Assembly (NCBI GenBank): GCA_016194705.1
Contig: JACQAZ010000003.1
Coordinates: 1-54,096, forward strand
Direction of reading: 5' to 3'
Length of the DNA stretch: 54,096 bases
Source: Elusimicrobiota bacterium
Lineage (GTDB): Bacteria > Elusimicrobiota > Elusimicrobia > UBA1565 > UBA9628
The position numbers were made by a program, and so were the translations under genes. The notes below the pieces were generated by a model. The model made no database searches and was not told the origin of the DNA. It worked only from the letters and a program-made list of their open reading frames with translations. Within the stretch, counting starts at the first letter, position 1, and every line of letters starts with the position of its first letter. This document shows, one piece after another, positions 1 to 6,848 of this stretch.

Positions 1-481
1 GGTCCTTCTTCGGGGGATCTTGTCTTGGCGGATCCTGCTTGGGCGGATCTTTCTTCGGCGGCGGGTCCTGCCGGGGCGGGTCCTTCTTCGGGGGATCTTG
101 TCTTGGCGGATCCTGCTTGGGCGGATCTTTCTTCGGCGGCGGGTCCTGCCGGGGCGGGTCCTTCTTCGGGGGATCTTGTCTTGGCGGATCCTGCTTGGGG
201 GGATCTTTCTTTGGCGGCGGGTCCTGCCGGGGCGGATCTTTCTTTGGGGGATCTTGTCTTGGCGGATCCTTCTTCGGCGGAGCTCCCTTCTGCGGCGCGG
301 AATCCAACTCGCCGAGAATCTCGTCGAACCTCGATTGAATGTTGTTGAGTTGCACCTCGTTGGCGGACATCGGTGCGACCCCTTCGGTTGGTACCAGCGC
401 GACGGCGGCTTGGGCCATCGCCACCGTTGCGTTCTGCACCAGCATCGCCGCGGCGATTGCCGTGGCCAGCATCTTTCTCAT
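1..481 (-). CDS. Secreted Pro-rich repeat protein, paralog 1 (C-terminus off window)
   Basis: The ATG is at 479-481 on the minus strand and the frame stays open to the left edge, so the C-terminus is missing. The first ~24 residues (MRKMLATAIAAAMLVQNATV then AMAQA) look like a Sec signal peptide. A short region follows (about residues 25-63), then a repeat region rich in Asp, Pro, Lys, Arg and Gln, built on a 26-residue period with units such as DPPKKDPPRQDPPP. The start MRK-x-LA and the 5' leader resemble those of the genes at 741-2464 and 4888-6606, so this is probably a third paralog. Whether it has their Trp/Tyr-rich domain cannot be seen. The function is unknown; an extended surface or periplasmic protein is an inference. 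Confidence 0.7.
   Translation of the reverse strand, partial: MRKMLATAIAAAMLVQNATVAMAQAAVALVPTEGVAPMSANEVQLNNIQSRFDEILGELDSAPQKGAPPKKDPPRQDPPKKDPPRQDPPPKKDPPKQDPPRQDPPKKDPPRQDPPPKKDPPKQDPPRQDPPKKDPPRQDPPPKKDPPKQDPPRQDPPKKD
12..290 (-). repeat. 78-bp tandem repeat inside paralog 1
   Basis: Units begin at 12, 90, 168 and 246 (the last partial), an exact 78-bp period. The first two units appear identical; the third carries a few substitutions. The period is a multiple of three, so each unit encodes 26 residues (DPPKKDPPRQ-type) and copy-number change would keep the frame. Confidence 0.85.
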
Positions 482-560
482 GGTGTCCTCGTACGTCACT
501 AGTTGCCGTCCGCCATCCCAGTGGCGGCCTGCATCCCGTGGCTTCTTGGCCGGCCACGGA
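482..560 (-). promoter_or_regulatory. Structured 5' leader, copy 1
   Basis: Between a likely promoter and the start codon, the minus-strand RNA can form two hairpins. P1 pairs 536-542 with 553-559 (7 perfect pairs, CCGUGGC/GCCACGG). P2 pairs 510-515 with 522-527 (CCGCCA/UGGCGG). The linker GGAUGC lies between them, and the box CAACUAG (499-505) lies just before the Shine-Dalgarno GAGGAC. The same order of P1, GGAUGC, P2 and CAACUAG is found upstream of two paralogs at 2465-2545 and 6607-6685, with different bases in P2. It matches no riboswitch class I could recall. Confidence 0.55.
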
Positions 561-644
561 CGGGCGCTGCTTTCGCGACGCTATATTCTACTGCCTTCAA
601 AGCCCGCGGCGATGACTTCGGGGTCCCACGATTGCGAGGACAAG

Positions 645-669
645 AGGCCCATCGATTCTTGGGCCTTTT
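645..669. terminator. Hairpin followed by T run
   Basis: A perfect 7-bp inverted repeat (AGGCCCA 645-651, TGGGCCT 660-666) with an 8-nt loop is followed on the plus strand by TTTT. On the minus strand, the direction of the gene ending at 741, the hairpin is followed only by CTTGTCC. It could be a second, weaker stop for that gene. Confidence 0.4.
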
Positions 670-685
670 GACCTAGAGACCGGGG

Positions 686-724
686 GGAGAGAGCCTGCCC
701 CGGACGGCGGGGCAGGCTCTCTCC
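686..724 (-). terminator. 17-bp perfect hairpin after the gene ending at 741
   Basis: Bases 686-702 and 708-724 are perfect reverse complements (17 bp) around a 5-nt loop, 16 nt past the stop codon. There is no T tract on either side, so classical intrinsic termination is uncertain. A related 14-bp hairpin with the same GGAGAGAGCCTGCC arm sits at the same place after the paralog at 4888. Confidence 0.55.
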
Positions 725-740
725 TTGCAACTTGGGGCCG

Positions 741-2464
741 TTACCAGCCCATAGCGCCGCTGTTCAAAGCGCTGAACGCGGCGGACTTGCTGAGCGACTG
801 TCCCAGGGACGAGTCCGGCACTCCGGACGTGTTCTGGGGCAGAGGCTGCGCCGGAGCCCCACCGTTTCCGGGGGCCTGGATGGCGTAGCCGTCCTTGTCG
901 AAGATTCCGAAGCTGCCGTTGTCCGTGATCGTGAGGATCTGGGCCAGATTGCCGGCATCATCGAGCTTGAAGCGGACCTCGTCGACTCCGTCGCCGAGCC
1001 AGACCGGCTGGAAGGCCGGAGTCTCGGAGGCGTCGTAGAGGTACGCCGTCTTCTTGCCGTCTCCGCTGACCTTGACCACCCGCAGACCGTCCGCGCTGGT
1101 GTAGACCTTCTCCGAAGGAGCCGGAGCGGGCGTCGGATCGGGCGGAGTTTCGACGGGAGGCGTCGGATCGGGCTGCATCACGACTCCGCCGGTCGAGTCA
1201 TTGTAGCGGTAGTAGCTGTTGTCTGTGTAGACGTACACCCGCTCCACATAGACCGGATCTCTCCACCACCAGCGGCCGTCGTACATGTAGCAGTAGCGGT
1301 GCCAGTACGGGTCGTACCACCAGTAGTAGTCGTTGTAATACCGCGTCCAGAAGTAGACGCTTCCTATATACCAACCCCACCAGTGGTAGCCGTAGTTGTC
1401 GTAGTGGTGGCAGACGTCGTAGCCGCCCCAGCGGTGCCAACCGTAGCCGTGGTCGTTCCGGTTCCAGTTGTTCTGCGTGTTGCGGATGTTGGTGATGTAC
1501 GTGTTGTTGTTGATGATGGTGATGTTGTTGTGCGTGGGCGCGATCACCCGTCCGTTGCCGTTCTGCAGAGGCTTCTGCGTGATGACCCTGCCGTCGGCGT
1601 GCCGGTCGGGCATCCGGACGTCCTTGATGGTGCCGTCGCGTTTCGCATCGGGGACCTTTCCCTTCTCGATCTTCGGAGGCTGCGGCACTCGCGTCGGCTT
1701 GCCGGGCTGACCGGGATTGGTCGGCTTAGGGTTGACGATCACCGGCGGCTTATTGGTCGACGGAGGCGTCGGCCGCGTGCCGGGCTTGGTCGGCGCGCCG
1801 GGCTGGGTCGGGCGGCCCGGATTTCCCGGGTTGGTCGGCTTGCCGGGTTGGCTCGGGTTGCCGGGGTTGGTCGGCTTGCCGGGATTGCCGGGGTTTCCGG
1901 GCTGGGTCGGCTTGCCCGGATTGCCGGGCTGAGTCGGCTTGCTCGGATTGCCGGGGTTGCCAGGCTGCGTCGGGCGTCCGGGGTTGCCGGGCTGAGTCGG
2001 CTTGCTCGGATTGCCGGGGGGCGTCCGGGATTGCCGGGCTGAGTCGGCTTGCTCGGATTGCCGGGGTTGCCAGGCTGCGTCGGCCTGCCGGGGTTTCCTG
2101 GATTAGGTCTAGGTGAGGGCGCCGGAGCAGGGCTAGGGGTGGGACGCGGGCTCGGCGAGGGGCTCGGAGTCGGCCTTGGGCTCGGCCATGGGGGGCTCGG
2201 GCTGGGGCGCGGGCTCGGCGACGGGCTCGGGCTGGGGCGCGGGCTCGGCCACGAGGGGCTCGGGCTTGGCCGCGGGCTCGGGCTCGGCCGGCTCGGTGAC
2301 CTATCGGCCATCGCGCCGACATTGGCGTCAAAGGCGCCCATTTCCAGTTGTTGCATCGCGGCGGGAGTTGCGGAAGTAGCGGCTTGTGCGACCAGTTCCT
2401 CGGCCGAGGCGACAGTGCCTTGAAGCAAGGCCGTCGTGATCAGCACGGCAAGTGCCTTTCTCAT
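741..2464 (-). pseudogene. Secreted Trp/Tyr-rich repeat protein, paralog 2 (frameshifted)
   Basis: The ATG at 2462-2464 opens a signal peptide (MRKALAVLITTALLQ) nearly identical to that of the gene ending at 4888. It is followed by Ser/Pro-rich and then PGNPG-type repeats. The frame breaks near 2015-2022, where one 63-bp repeat unit is only 47 bp long. The reading continues in another frame through the rest of the repeats, a Trp/Tyr-rich domain ([33 protein letters not shown]) and a C-terminal domain starting near [15 protein letters not shown], and stops at 741. The paralog at 4888-6606 shows the intended full-length layout. This may be a real broken copy, a phase-variable state or an assembly error in the repeat. 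Function unknown. Confidence 0.7.
1790..2110 (-). repeat. PGNPG-coding repeats, 63-bp units
   Basis: On the plus strand GCCGGGCTGAGTCGGCTTGC starts at 1923, 1986 and 2033. The first step is 63 bp, the second only 47 bp. Shorter GGG-TTGCC-type units extend to about 1790. The intact units encode collagen-like PGNPGxP/SKPTQ stretches; the short unit causes the frameshift in the host gene. Confidence 0.75.
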
Positions 2465-2545
2465 TGATGTCCTCTTTTGCTGCTAGTTGCTCGCGGACTG
2501 CTTTAGATTCCGCTCGCATCCCGTGGCGACTCCGGCCCCGGACGG
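2465..2545 (-). promoter_or_regulatory. Structured 5' leader, copy 2
   Basis: P1 pairs 2521-2527 with 2535-2541 (CCGGGGC/GCCACGG in RNA, six pairs plus one G-A mismatch). P2 pairs GCGGA (2493-2497) with TCCGC (2509-2513) around an 11-nt loop. GGAUGC and the CAACUAG box (2483-2489) are conserved, followed by GAGGAC as the Shine-Dalgarno. P2 bases differ from copies 1 and 3, but pairing is kept. Confidence 0.6.
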
Positions 2546-2671
2546 TTCCTCAGATACGGCGCCTAATCATTAGGCACCTAATGTTAGCTAACTAATGGTA
2601 CCTTCGGAACAGTCCTTAGACCTATATAAATTTAGACAAAGGACCCATACAAAAATAGGACTAAAGGCCTA
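2546..2671 (-). promoter_or_regulatory. Promoter region of paralog 2: CTAAT/ATTAG repeats and 35-bp block
   Basis: CCTAAT-C-ATTAGG (2562-2574) is an inverted repeat, followed by further CTAA/TTAG elements to 2596. The minus strand has TATCTG where paralog 3 has TATAAA, about 10 nt before P1 of the leader. No -35 is evident there, and the inverted repeat occupies that place. A 35-bp block at 2637-2671 matches 6778-6812 at 32 of 35 bases. Sharing of both elements by two paralogs suggests common control by an activator. Confidence 0.5.
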
Positions 2672-2678
2672 TTCTGGG

Positions 2679-3593
2679 CTAGGAGGCGGGGCTTTCGAAT
2701 CGGCTCATCAGCTTGAGGGTGCCGAGGAGCGCTCCGAAGAGGGCGACTGCGAGGGCGGGGTGCTGGTGCGCGATGGGGGTGGCGATGATCATGAGGAGGA
2801 AGATGCCGATGAGAACGTTCATCAGGTTCAGCGGCACGACGGCTGCGGGATAACGGGTCGCGCATACGAAGGCGCCGACTCCGATCAGCACCATGAGGAG
2901 AATGCCGCAGGCGACGGCTTCCGATTGCGGGAGTCCCACCAGAGCCATCGAGGGCCCCGCTTGGGAAAGATCCACGGGCTGCGCGGGAGCTAGGCGTCCG
3001 GCCGCCAAGCCGGCCTTGCGTATGACCTCGGCTTTCAAGACCGAGAGCCGGATGACGGGGCGACCTTCCGCGTCGCGGGGGACCTTCAGGAATTCATCGA
3101 CGACCTCCATCCCCGACTCCACCTCCCCGAAAATGGTGTAGCGGCGGTCTCCTTCGGGCCAGTCGGCCAGGATGATCGAGAAGGAGGTCTCCGCGCTGTC
3201 GGGATCGCGGTCGTCGCGCGCCATCGACAGAGTGCCCCGCTGATGGTGAAGACCGCTGAACTCGGCCTTGAGGCGATGCACCAAGCCCCTCTGATCGGGG
3301 CTCGGGGGGGAGCTGCGGTCCGTGGCGCCTGAAAGCTGCGAGTAGAAGCCGGGGACGAGGCTGAAGAAGTGCGTCGTGTCGTAAAGTCCCGCGCGCGAGA
3401 GTTTGAGAATCTGTTCGACATGCCGCGGCGCGACGTCTGGGTAGAGGGCGAGGACGATGTCGCCCGCGATCGTATGCAGGATGATCCTCTCATCAGCCAA
3501 GCGCGGCTGCCCTGCTCCGGCAGCGGCGGGCGCCAAACTCAAGACGATCGCGGCAAGCCAGCACGCGCGCGGCCTAGACCTTGTCGCGCTCAT
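2679..3593 (-). CDS. Membrane-anchored cyclophilin-like protein (peptidyl-prolyl isomerase fold)
   Basis: About 304 residues. The ATG at 3591-3593 overlaps the TGA of the upstream gene (ATGA), which fixes the start. Residues ~1-28 are a signal peptide. A cyclophilin domain follows (GDIVLALYPDVAPRHVEQIL, then VPGFYSQ, GTLSMAR, YTIFGEVESGMEVVDEF). The C-terminal ~100 residues hold about three membrane helices, which is unusual for this family. The catalytic Arg of the F-H-R-V motif is not seen: the matching stretch is HFFSLVPGFYSQ. The fold is clear, but isomerase activity is doubtful. It is probably cotranscribed with the membrane protein at 3590-4705. Confidence 0.75.
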   Translation of the reverse strand: MSATRSRPRACWLAAIVLSLAPAAAGAGQPRLADERIILHTIAGDIVLALYPDVAPRHVEQILKLSRAGLYDTTHFFSLVPGFYSQLSGATDRSSPPSPDQRGLVHRLKAEFSGLHHQRGTLSMARDDRDPDSAETSFSIILADWPEGDRRYTIFGEVESGMEVVDEFLKVPRDAEGRPVIRLSVLKAEVIRKAGLAAGRLAPAQPVDLSQAGPSMALVGLPQSEAVACGILLMVLIGVGAFVCATRYPAAVVPLNLMNVLIGIFLLMIIATPIAHQHPALAVALFGALLGTLKLMSRFESPAS

Positions 3594-4705
3594 GCGTTTT
3601 GGCGGCTGAGCCCAGGGGAGCCTAAGCTCGCCGGTGACCTCAGCAATTCGTCTATGTTGACCATCAGCGGGGAGGAGACGGTCTTGCGCTTCAGTTTCCA
3701 GATCACGCCGTCGATGAAGAAATGATGAATCTGCACGCCGGAGACGATCACGATCGTCGAGAAGGCCACCGGCACGCCGAAATGGGCCACGAAGTGGGGG
3801 ATGCCGAAGAAGAGCAGAGCTCCGCCGACGAAGTTCCCGAATCCCCACCGCGCGGACTCGGCCGCGACGTAGCCCGGAGAGGGCTGGATGCTCTCCAAGT
3901 CCATCTTCTCCTTGAGCTGCATCGACCATGCGATCAGGAGATACTGCAGGCTATGGAAGAATGGGACGAACTCGGTGAAGGAAAGCCAATCGGAGCCCGG
4001 CATGAACCACACGAACTGCGTGAAGGCGGGCAGAAGCACGATGGGAGCGATGAGGCGCTTGTTCGTGAGGCACCAGCGGGCGATCAGGATCAGCAGGATG
4101 ATTCCCGTCAAATAGACCCAGGACTCGGCCGCCGTGCTGGTCCACGCCGGCAGGCCGATGCTCGGATAATCGATGCCGGAGTCGTTGAAGCTTTGAGCGC
4201 CTTTCTCGAAGCGGACCGTCTGCGCGATGAAGGTCCCATAAATGAAGCTCGACAGGAAGAATCTCTCGTGCTTGCCCACCATGAAGCCGCTGCGCCGCGC
4301 GTAAATGAGCGAAATGCCCAAGGTCTGGCCGCTGAAATGGTAGGGCGACCAGATCGAGACCAGTTTGATGAAGTAGGGCGCGATCACCGCCGGCGACAGA
4401 AAGGAGCCGAAGACCCCGGCCAGCACGACCCAGGGCACGAGCATGGCGGTGAAGGGATATTGCCGGATATTGTCGCGCGAGTGGTAAAGGCGGTAGCTCG
4501 TGGCGGAGAAGTGGGGCCAGTTGCAGATCCAGGCCAATTGCGCGGCGAAGGTGATCGCGGCGCTGGTGCGTTCGCCAGTATAGAAGAACCGCAGCGCCAG
4601 AAAAGCCAGGATGGAAAAGACTCCGATCACGCCGTAATCGACCCAGGCGTTGATGAAATAAACTTTTTGGGGCGCCGGGATGGGAGCCTGATTCGGAGTC
4701 TTCAT
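3590..4705 (-). CDS. Polytopic membrane protein of unknown function
   Basis: 371 residues with about nine hydrophobic helices. His- and Trp-containing motifs near membrane ends include CNWPHFSATSYRLYHSRDN near residue 61 and VQIHHFFIDGVIWKLKRK near residue 335. Such paired His motifs suggest metal or haem binding or catalysis, but I cannot name a family. The stop overlaps the start of the cyclophilin-like gene by 4 nt, so the two are likely translationally coupled. A TATAAT at 4726-4731 lies 20 nt before the ATG. Confidence 0.7.
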   Translation of the reverse strand: MKTPNQAPIPAPQKVYFINAWVDYGVIGVFSILAFLALRFFYTGERTSAAITFAAQLAWICNWPHFSATSYRLYHSRDNIRQYPFTAMLVPWVVLAGVFGSFLSPAVIAPYFIKLVSIWSPYHFSGQTLGISLIYARRSGFMVGKHERFFLSSFIYGTFIAQTVRFEKGAQSFNDSGIDYPSIGLPAWTSTAAESWVYLTGIILLILIARWCLTNKRLIAPIVLLPAFTQFVWFMPGSDWLSFTEFVPFFHSLQYLLIAWSMQLKEKMDLESIQPSPGYVAAESARWGFGNFVGGALLFFGIPHFVAHFGVPVAFSTIVIVSGVQIHHFFIDGVIWKLKRKTVSSPLMVNIDELLRSPASLGSPGLSRQNA

Positions 4706-4725
4706 TGTTTGAGCCTGATGACGGT

Positions 4726-4731
4726 ATTATA
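4726..4731 (-). promoter_or_regulatory. -10 box for the 3590-4705 gene
   Basis: A perfect TATAAT on the minus strand lies 20 nt upstream of the ATG at 4705. No convincing -35 is visible at 16-18 nt. Confidence 0.45.
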
Positions 4732-4832
4732 AGGAAGTCCTTCACCCTTAGGCTAGGGCCATCGCCCCCAGGTCGAGCAGTCTTTGGGCTCACGGGTTGT
4801 TGCCCGAAAGTCCCAATCCGGCGCCCGAAAGG

Positions 4833-4871
4833 GAGAGAGCCTGCCCCGAACTGCGAGGCAGGCTCTCTCCT
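4833..4871 (-). terminator. 14-bp perfect hairpin after the gene ending at 4888
   Basis: GGAGAGAGCCTGCC (4833-4846) and GGCAGGCTCTCTCC (4858-4871) form a perfect 14-bp stem with an 11-nt loop, 16 nt past the stop. It is closely related to the hairpin at 686-724 at the same position behind paralog 2, so gene and hairpin were probably duplicated together. No T tract follows. Confidence 0.55.
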
Positions 4872-4887
4872 TGCTATCGTTGGGCCG

Positions 4888-6606
4888 TTACCAGCCCACG
4901 GCGCCGCTACTCAGCGCTCTGAACGCGGCGGAATTGCTGAGCGACTGTCCCAACGACGAGTCCGGCGTGCCGGACCCGGGATCGGGAAGAGGCTGCGCCG
5001 GAACGCCTCCGTTGCCGGGGGCCTGGATGACGTAGCCGTCCTTGTCGAAGACTCCGAAGCTTCCGTTGTCCAGGATCGTGAGGATCTGGGACAGGACGCC
5101 TTGGTCGTCGAGCTTGAAGCGGACCTCGTCGACGCCGTCGCCGAGCCAAACCGGCTCGAAGGCCGGGGGATCGGAGGTGTCGTAGAGATACGCCGTCTTC
5201 TTGCCGTCTCCGCTGATCTTGACGACCCGCAGGCCGTCCGCGCTGGTGTACACCTTCTCCGAAGGCGCGGGGGCCGGCTCGGGATCCGGCGGGCTGTCGA
5301 CCGGAGGCGTGGGATCGGGCTCCATGACCACACCGCCGTCCGAATCCTCGTACCGGTAGTAGCCGTCGTCGGTCCAAACGTAGACGTATTCGACCCGCGA
5401 CGGATCCCTCCACCACCAGCGGCCGTCGTGGCAGTAGCACCAGCGGTGCCAGTAGGGGTCGTACCACCAGTAGTAGTCGTTATAGTACCGCGTCCAGAAA
5501 TAGACGCTTCCTATATACCAGCCCCACCAGTGGTAGCCGTAGCGGTCGTAGTGGTGGCAGACATCATGTCCGTCCCACCGGTGCCAACCGTACCCGTGGT
5601 CATTGCGGTTCCAGTTCTTCTGGACGTTCTTGATGTTGGTGACGTACGTCTTGTTGTTGATGATGGTGATGTTGTTCTGCTTCGGCGCGATGGTCCTGCC
5701 TTTGGCGTTCTGCAGAGGCTTCTGCGTGATCGCCTGGCCTTGGCCGTTCTTCGCAGGCATCTTGACGTCCTTCACCGTCCCGTTCTTTTTCGGGTCGATC
5801 ACCTTGCCCTTCTCGATCTTCGGAGGCTGCGGCACCCGCGAAGGAGTGCCGGGCTTGCCGGGCTCCGCCGGTTTTGGATTGACGATGACCGGAGGCTTGG
5901 TGTTCGTCGGAGGCGTGGGCTTGGTCCCGGGCTTCGTCGGCGCGCCCGGCTTGTCCGGCCTGGGCCTAGGAGAAGGCGCGGGAGAGGGGCTGGGCGTGGG
6001 ACGAGGGCTCGGCGTCGGGCTGGGAGTGGGACGAGGGCTCGGCGTCGGGCTGGGAGTCGGACGAGGGCTCGGCGTCGGGCTGGGAGTCGGACGAGGGCTC
6101 GGCGTCGGGCTGGGCGTGGGACGAGGGCTCGGCTCGGGGCGCGGGCTCGGCGACGGGCTGGGCGTAGGACGAGGGCTCGGCGAGGGGCTCGGGTCGGGAC
6201 GCGGGCTCGGCGACGGGCTGGGCGTAGGACGAGGGCTCGGCGAGGGGCTCGGGTCGGGACGCGGGCTCGGCGACGGGCTCGGGCTGGGATGCGGGCTCGG
6301 CCACGAAGGACTTGGGCTCGGCCATGAGGGGCTCGGACTCGGGCTCGGGCTCGGGCTGGGATGCGGGCTTGGCCACGAGGGGCTTGGGCTAGGGCTCGGG
6401 CTCGGACTGGGATGCGGGCTTGGAGCCGAGCCGCCGTGTTGCCTGTCGGCCGTCGCGCCGAAGAAGGCGTCGAAAGCGGCCCTTCCCAGTTCCTGCAAGG
6501 CGCTGGAGGTTGCGGGGGTTGCGGCTTGCGCGACCAGTTCCTCGGCTGAAGCGATCGAGCCTTGGAGCAGGGCCATCGTCAACATCACGGCAAGTGCCTT
6601 TCTCAT
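4888..6606 (-). CDS. Secreted Pro-repeat, Trp/Tyr-rich protein, paralog 3 (intact)
   Basis: 572 residues, the full-length model for this family. The signal peptide is [21 protein letters not shown] linker runs to ~60, then Ser/Pro repeats ([19 protein letters not shown]) to ~215, then a Pro/Lys/Thr segment ending [12 protein letters not shown]. An Asn-rich stretch with NNITIINN follows. Next is a Trp/Tyr-rich domain: [46 protein letters not shown] and GRWWWRDP, with several Cys and His. Last is a domain with [18 protein letters not shown] and [19 protein letters not shown]. It ends SSGAVGW, as paralog 2 ends NSGAMGW. I recognise no named family. A rigid surface-displayed protein is an inference from the repeats. 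Confidence 0.8.
   Translation of the reverse strand: MRKALAVMLTMALLQGSIASAEELVAQAATPATSSALQELGRAAFDAFFGATADRQHGGSAPSPHPSPSPSPSPSPSWPSPHPSPSPSPSPSPSWPSPSPSWPSPHPSPSPSPSPRPDPSPSPSPRPTPSPSPSPRPDPSPSPSPRPTPSPSPSPRPEPSPRPTPSPTPSPRPTPSPTPSPRPTPSPTPSPRPTPSPTPSPRPTPSPSPAPSPRPRPDKPGAPTKPGTKPTPPTNTKPPVIVNPKPAEPGKPGTPSRVPQPPKIEKGKVIDPKKNGTVKDVKMPAKNGQGQAITQKPLQNAKGRTIAPKQNNITIINNKTYVTNIKNVQKNWNRNDHGYGWHRWDGHDVCHHYDRYGYHWWGWYIGSVYFWTRYYNDYYWWYDPYWHRWCYCHDGRWWWRDPSRVEYVYVWTDDGYYRYEDSDGGVVMEPDPTPPVDSPPDPEPAPAPSEKVYTSADGLRVVKISGDGKKTAYLYDTSDPPAFEPVWLGDGVDEVRFKLDDQGVLSQILTILDNGSFGVFDKDGYVIQAPGNGGVPAQPLPDPGSGTPDSSLGQSLSNSAAFRALSSGAVGW
5985..6420 (-). repeat. Ser/Pro-coding repeats, 30- and 60-bp periods
   Basis: A 30-bp unit (GGGCTCGGCGTCGGGCTGGG plus ten bases) recurs from about 6005 to 6130 and encodes [10 protein letters not shown]. 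Between about 6130 and 6270 a 60-bp unit appears twice. Beyond that, degenerate CTCGGG/CTGGGA units encode [12 protein letters not shown]. All periods keep the frame. Confidence 0.8.
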
Positions 6607-6685
6607 TGATGTCCTCTTTCGTTGCTAGTTGCTCGCGGACGATCCTGGTCCCGCGCGCATCCCGTGGCGACTCCGGCCCCGGACG
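6607..6685 (-). promoter_or_regulatory. Structured 5' leader, copy 3
   Basis: P1 pairs 6662-6668 with 6676-6682 (one G-A mismatch, as in copy 2). P2 pairs CGCGGAC (6634-6640) with GTCCCGCG (6648-6655) with one bulged base. The GGAUGC linker and CAACUAG box (6625-6631) are conserved. A TATAAA -10 at 6691-6696 would place the transcript start within a few bases of P1, so the RNA may begin with this structure. Confidence 0.6.
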
Positions 6686-6690
6686 GTTCA

Positions 6691-6812
6691 TTTATACGGC
6701 GCCTAATCATTAGCCACCTAAATATTAGGTAACTAATTGTCCCATTGGCTCTGTTCGAGGGCCTAGAAAAAGCCCGGCAAAGGACCCACGCAAAAATAGG
6801 ACTAAAGTCCTA
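6691..6812 (-). promoter_or_regulatory. Promoter region of paralog 3: -10, CTAAT/ATTAG repeats and 35-bp block
   Basis: The minus-strand -10 TATAAA is at 6691-6696 and no -35 is visible 17 nt upstream. CCTAATCATTAG (6702-6713) and the inverted repeat CCTAA-ATA-TTAGG (6717-6729) fill that space. The 35-bp block at 6778-6812 matches 2637-2671 and contains the inverted repeat AGGACT-AA-AGTCCT. The layout suggests activator-dependent transcription. Confidence 0.5.
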
Positions 6813-6848
6813 GACAAGGTCCGGGCGCATTTTTGCTATCTTGAAACC

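Noticed and set aside
12..290. CRISPR array at the left edge
   Set aside because: Repeats are 78 bp, contiguous, in frame and protein-coding, with no unique spacers.
510..545. Cobalamin riboswitch from GCCACUGGG-like text in copy 1
   Set aside because: Only copy 1 has it, as part of a P2 stem; the rest of the B12-box and core is missing.
482..560. c-di-GMP-I riboswitch
   Set aside because: GCCACGGG is reminiscent, but the GCAAACC, tetraloop receptor and AGGUAGC elements are absent.
732..2042. Long open frame on the plus strand across the paralog 2 gene
   Set aside because: Rich in Val and Arg with low complexity; it is the antisense of the Trp/Tyr-rich and repeat coding region, and the minus-strand frame matches the paralog at 4888.
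2595..2993. Short plus-strand frame over the cyclophilin gene
   Set aside because: Asp/Glu/His-rich antisense product without domain or Shine-Dalgarno; the minus strand is coding.
4705..6628. Plus-strand open frames over the Ser/Pro repeats
   Set aside because: Arg/Ala- and Gly/Leu-repeat products are shadows of the minus-strand repeat gene.
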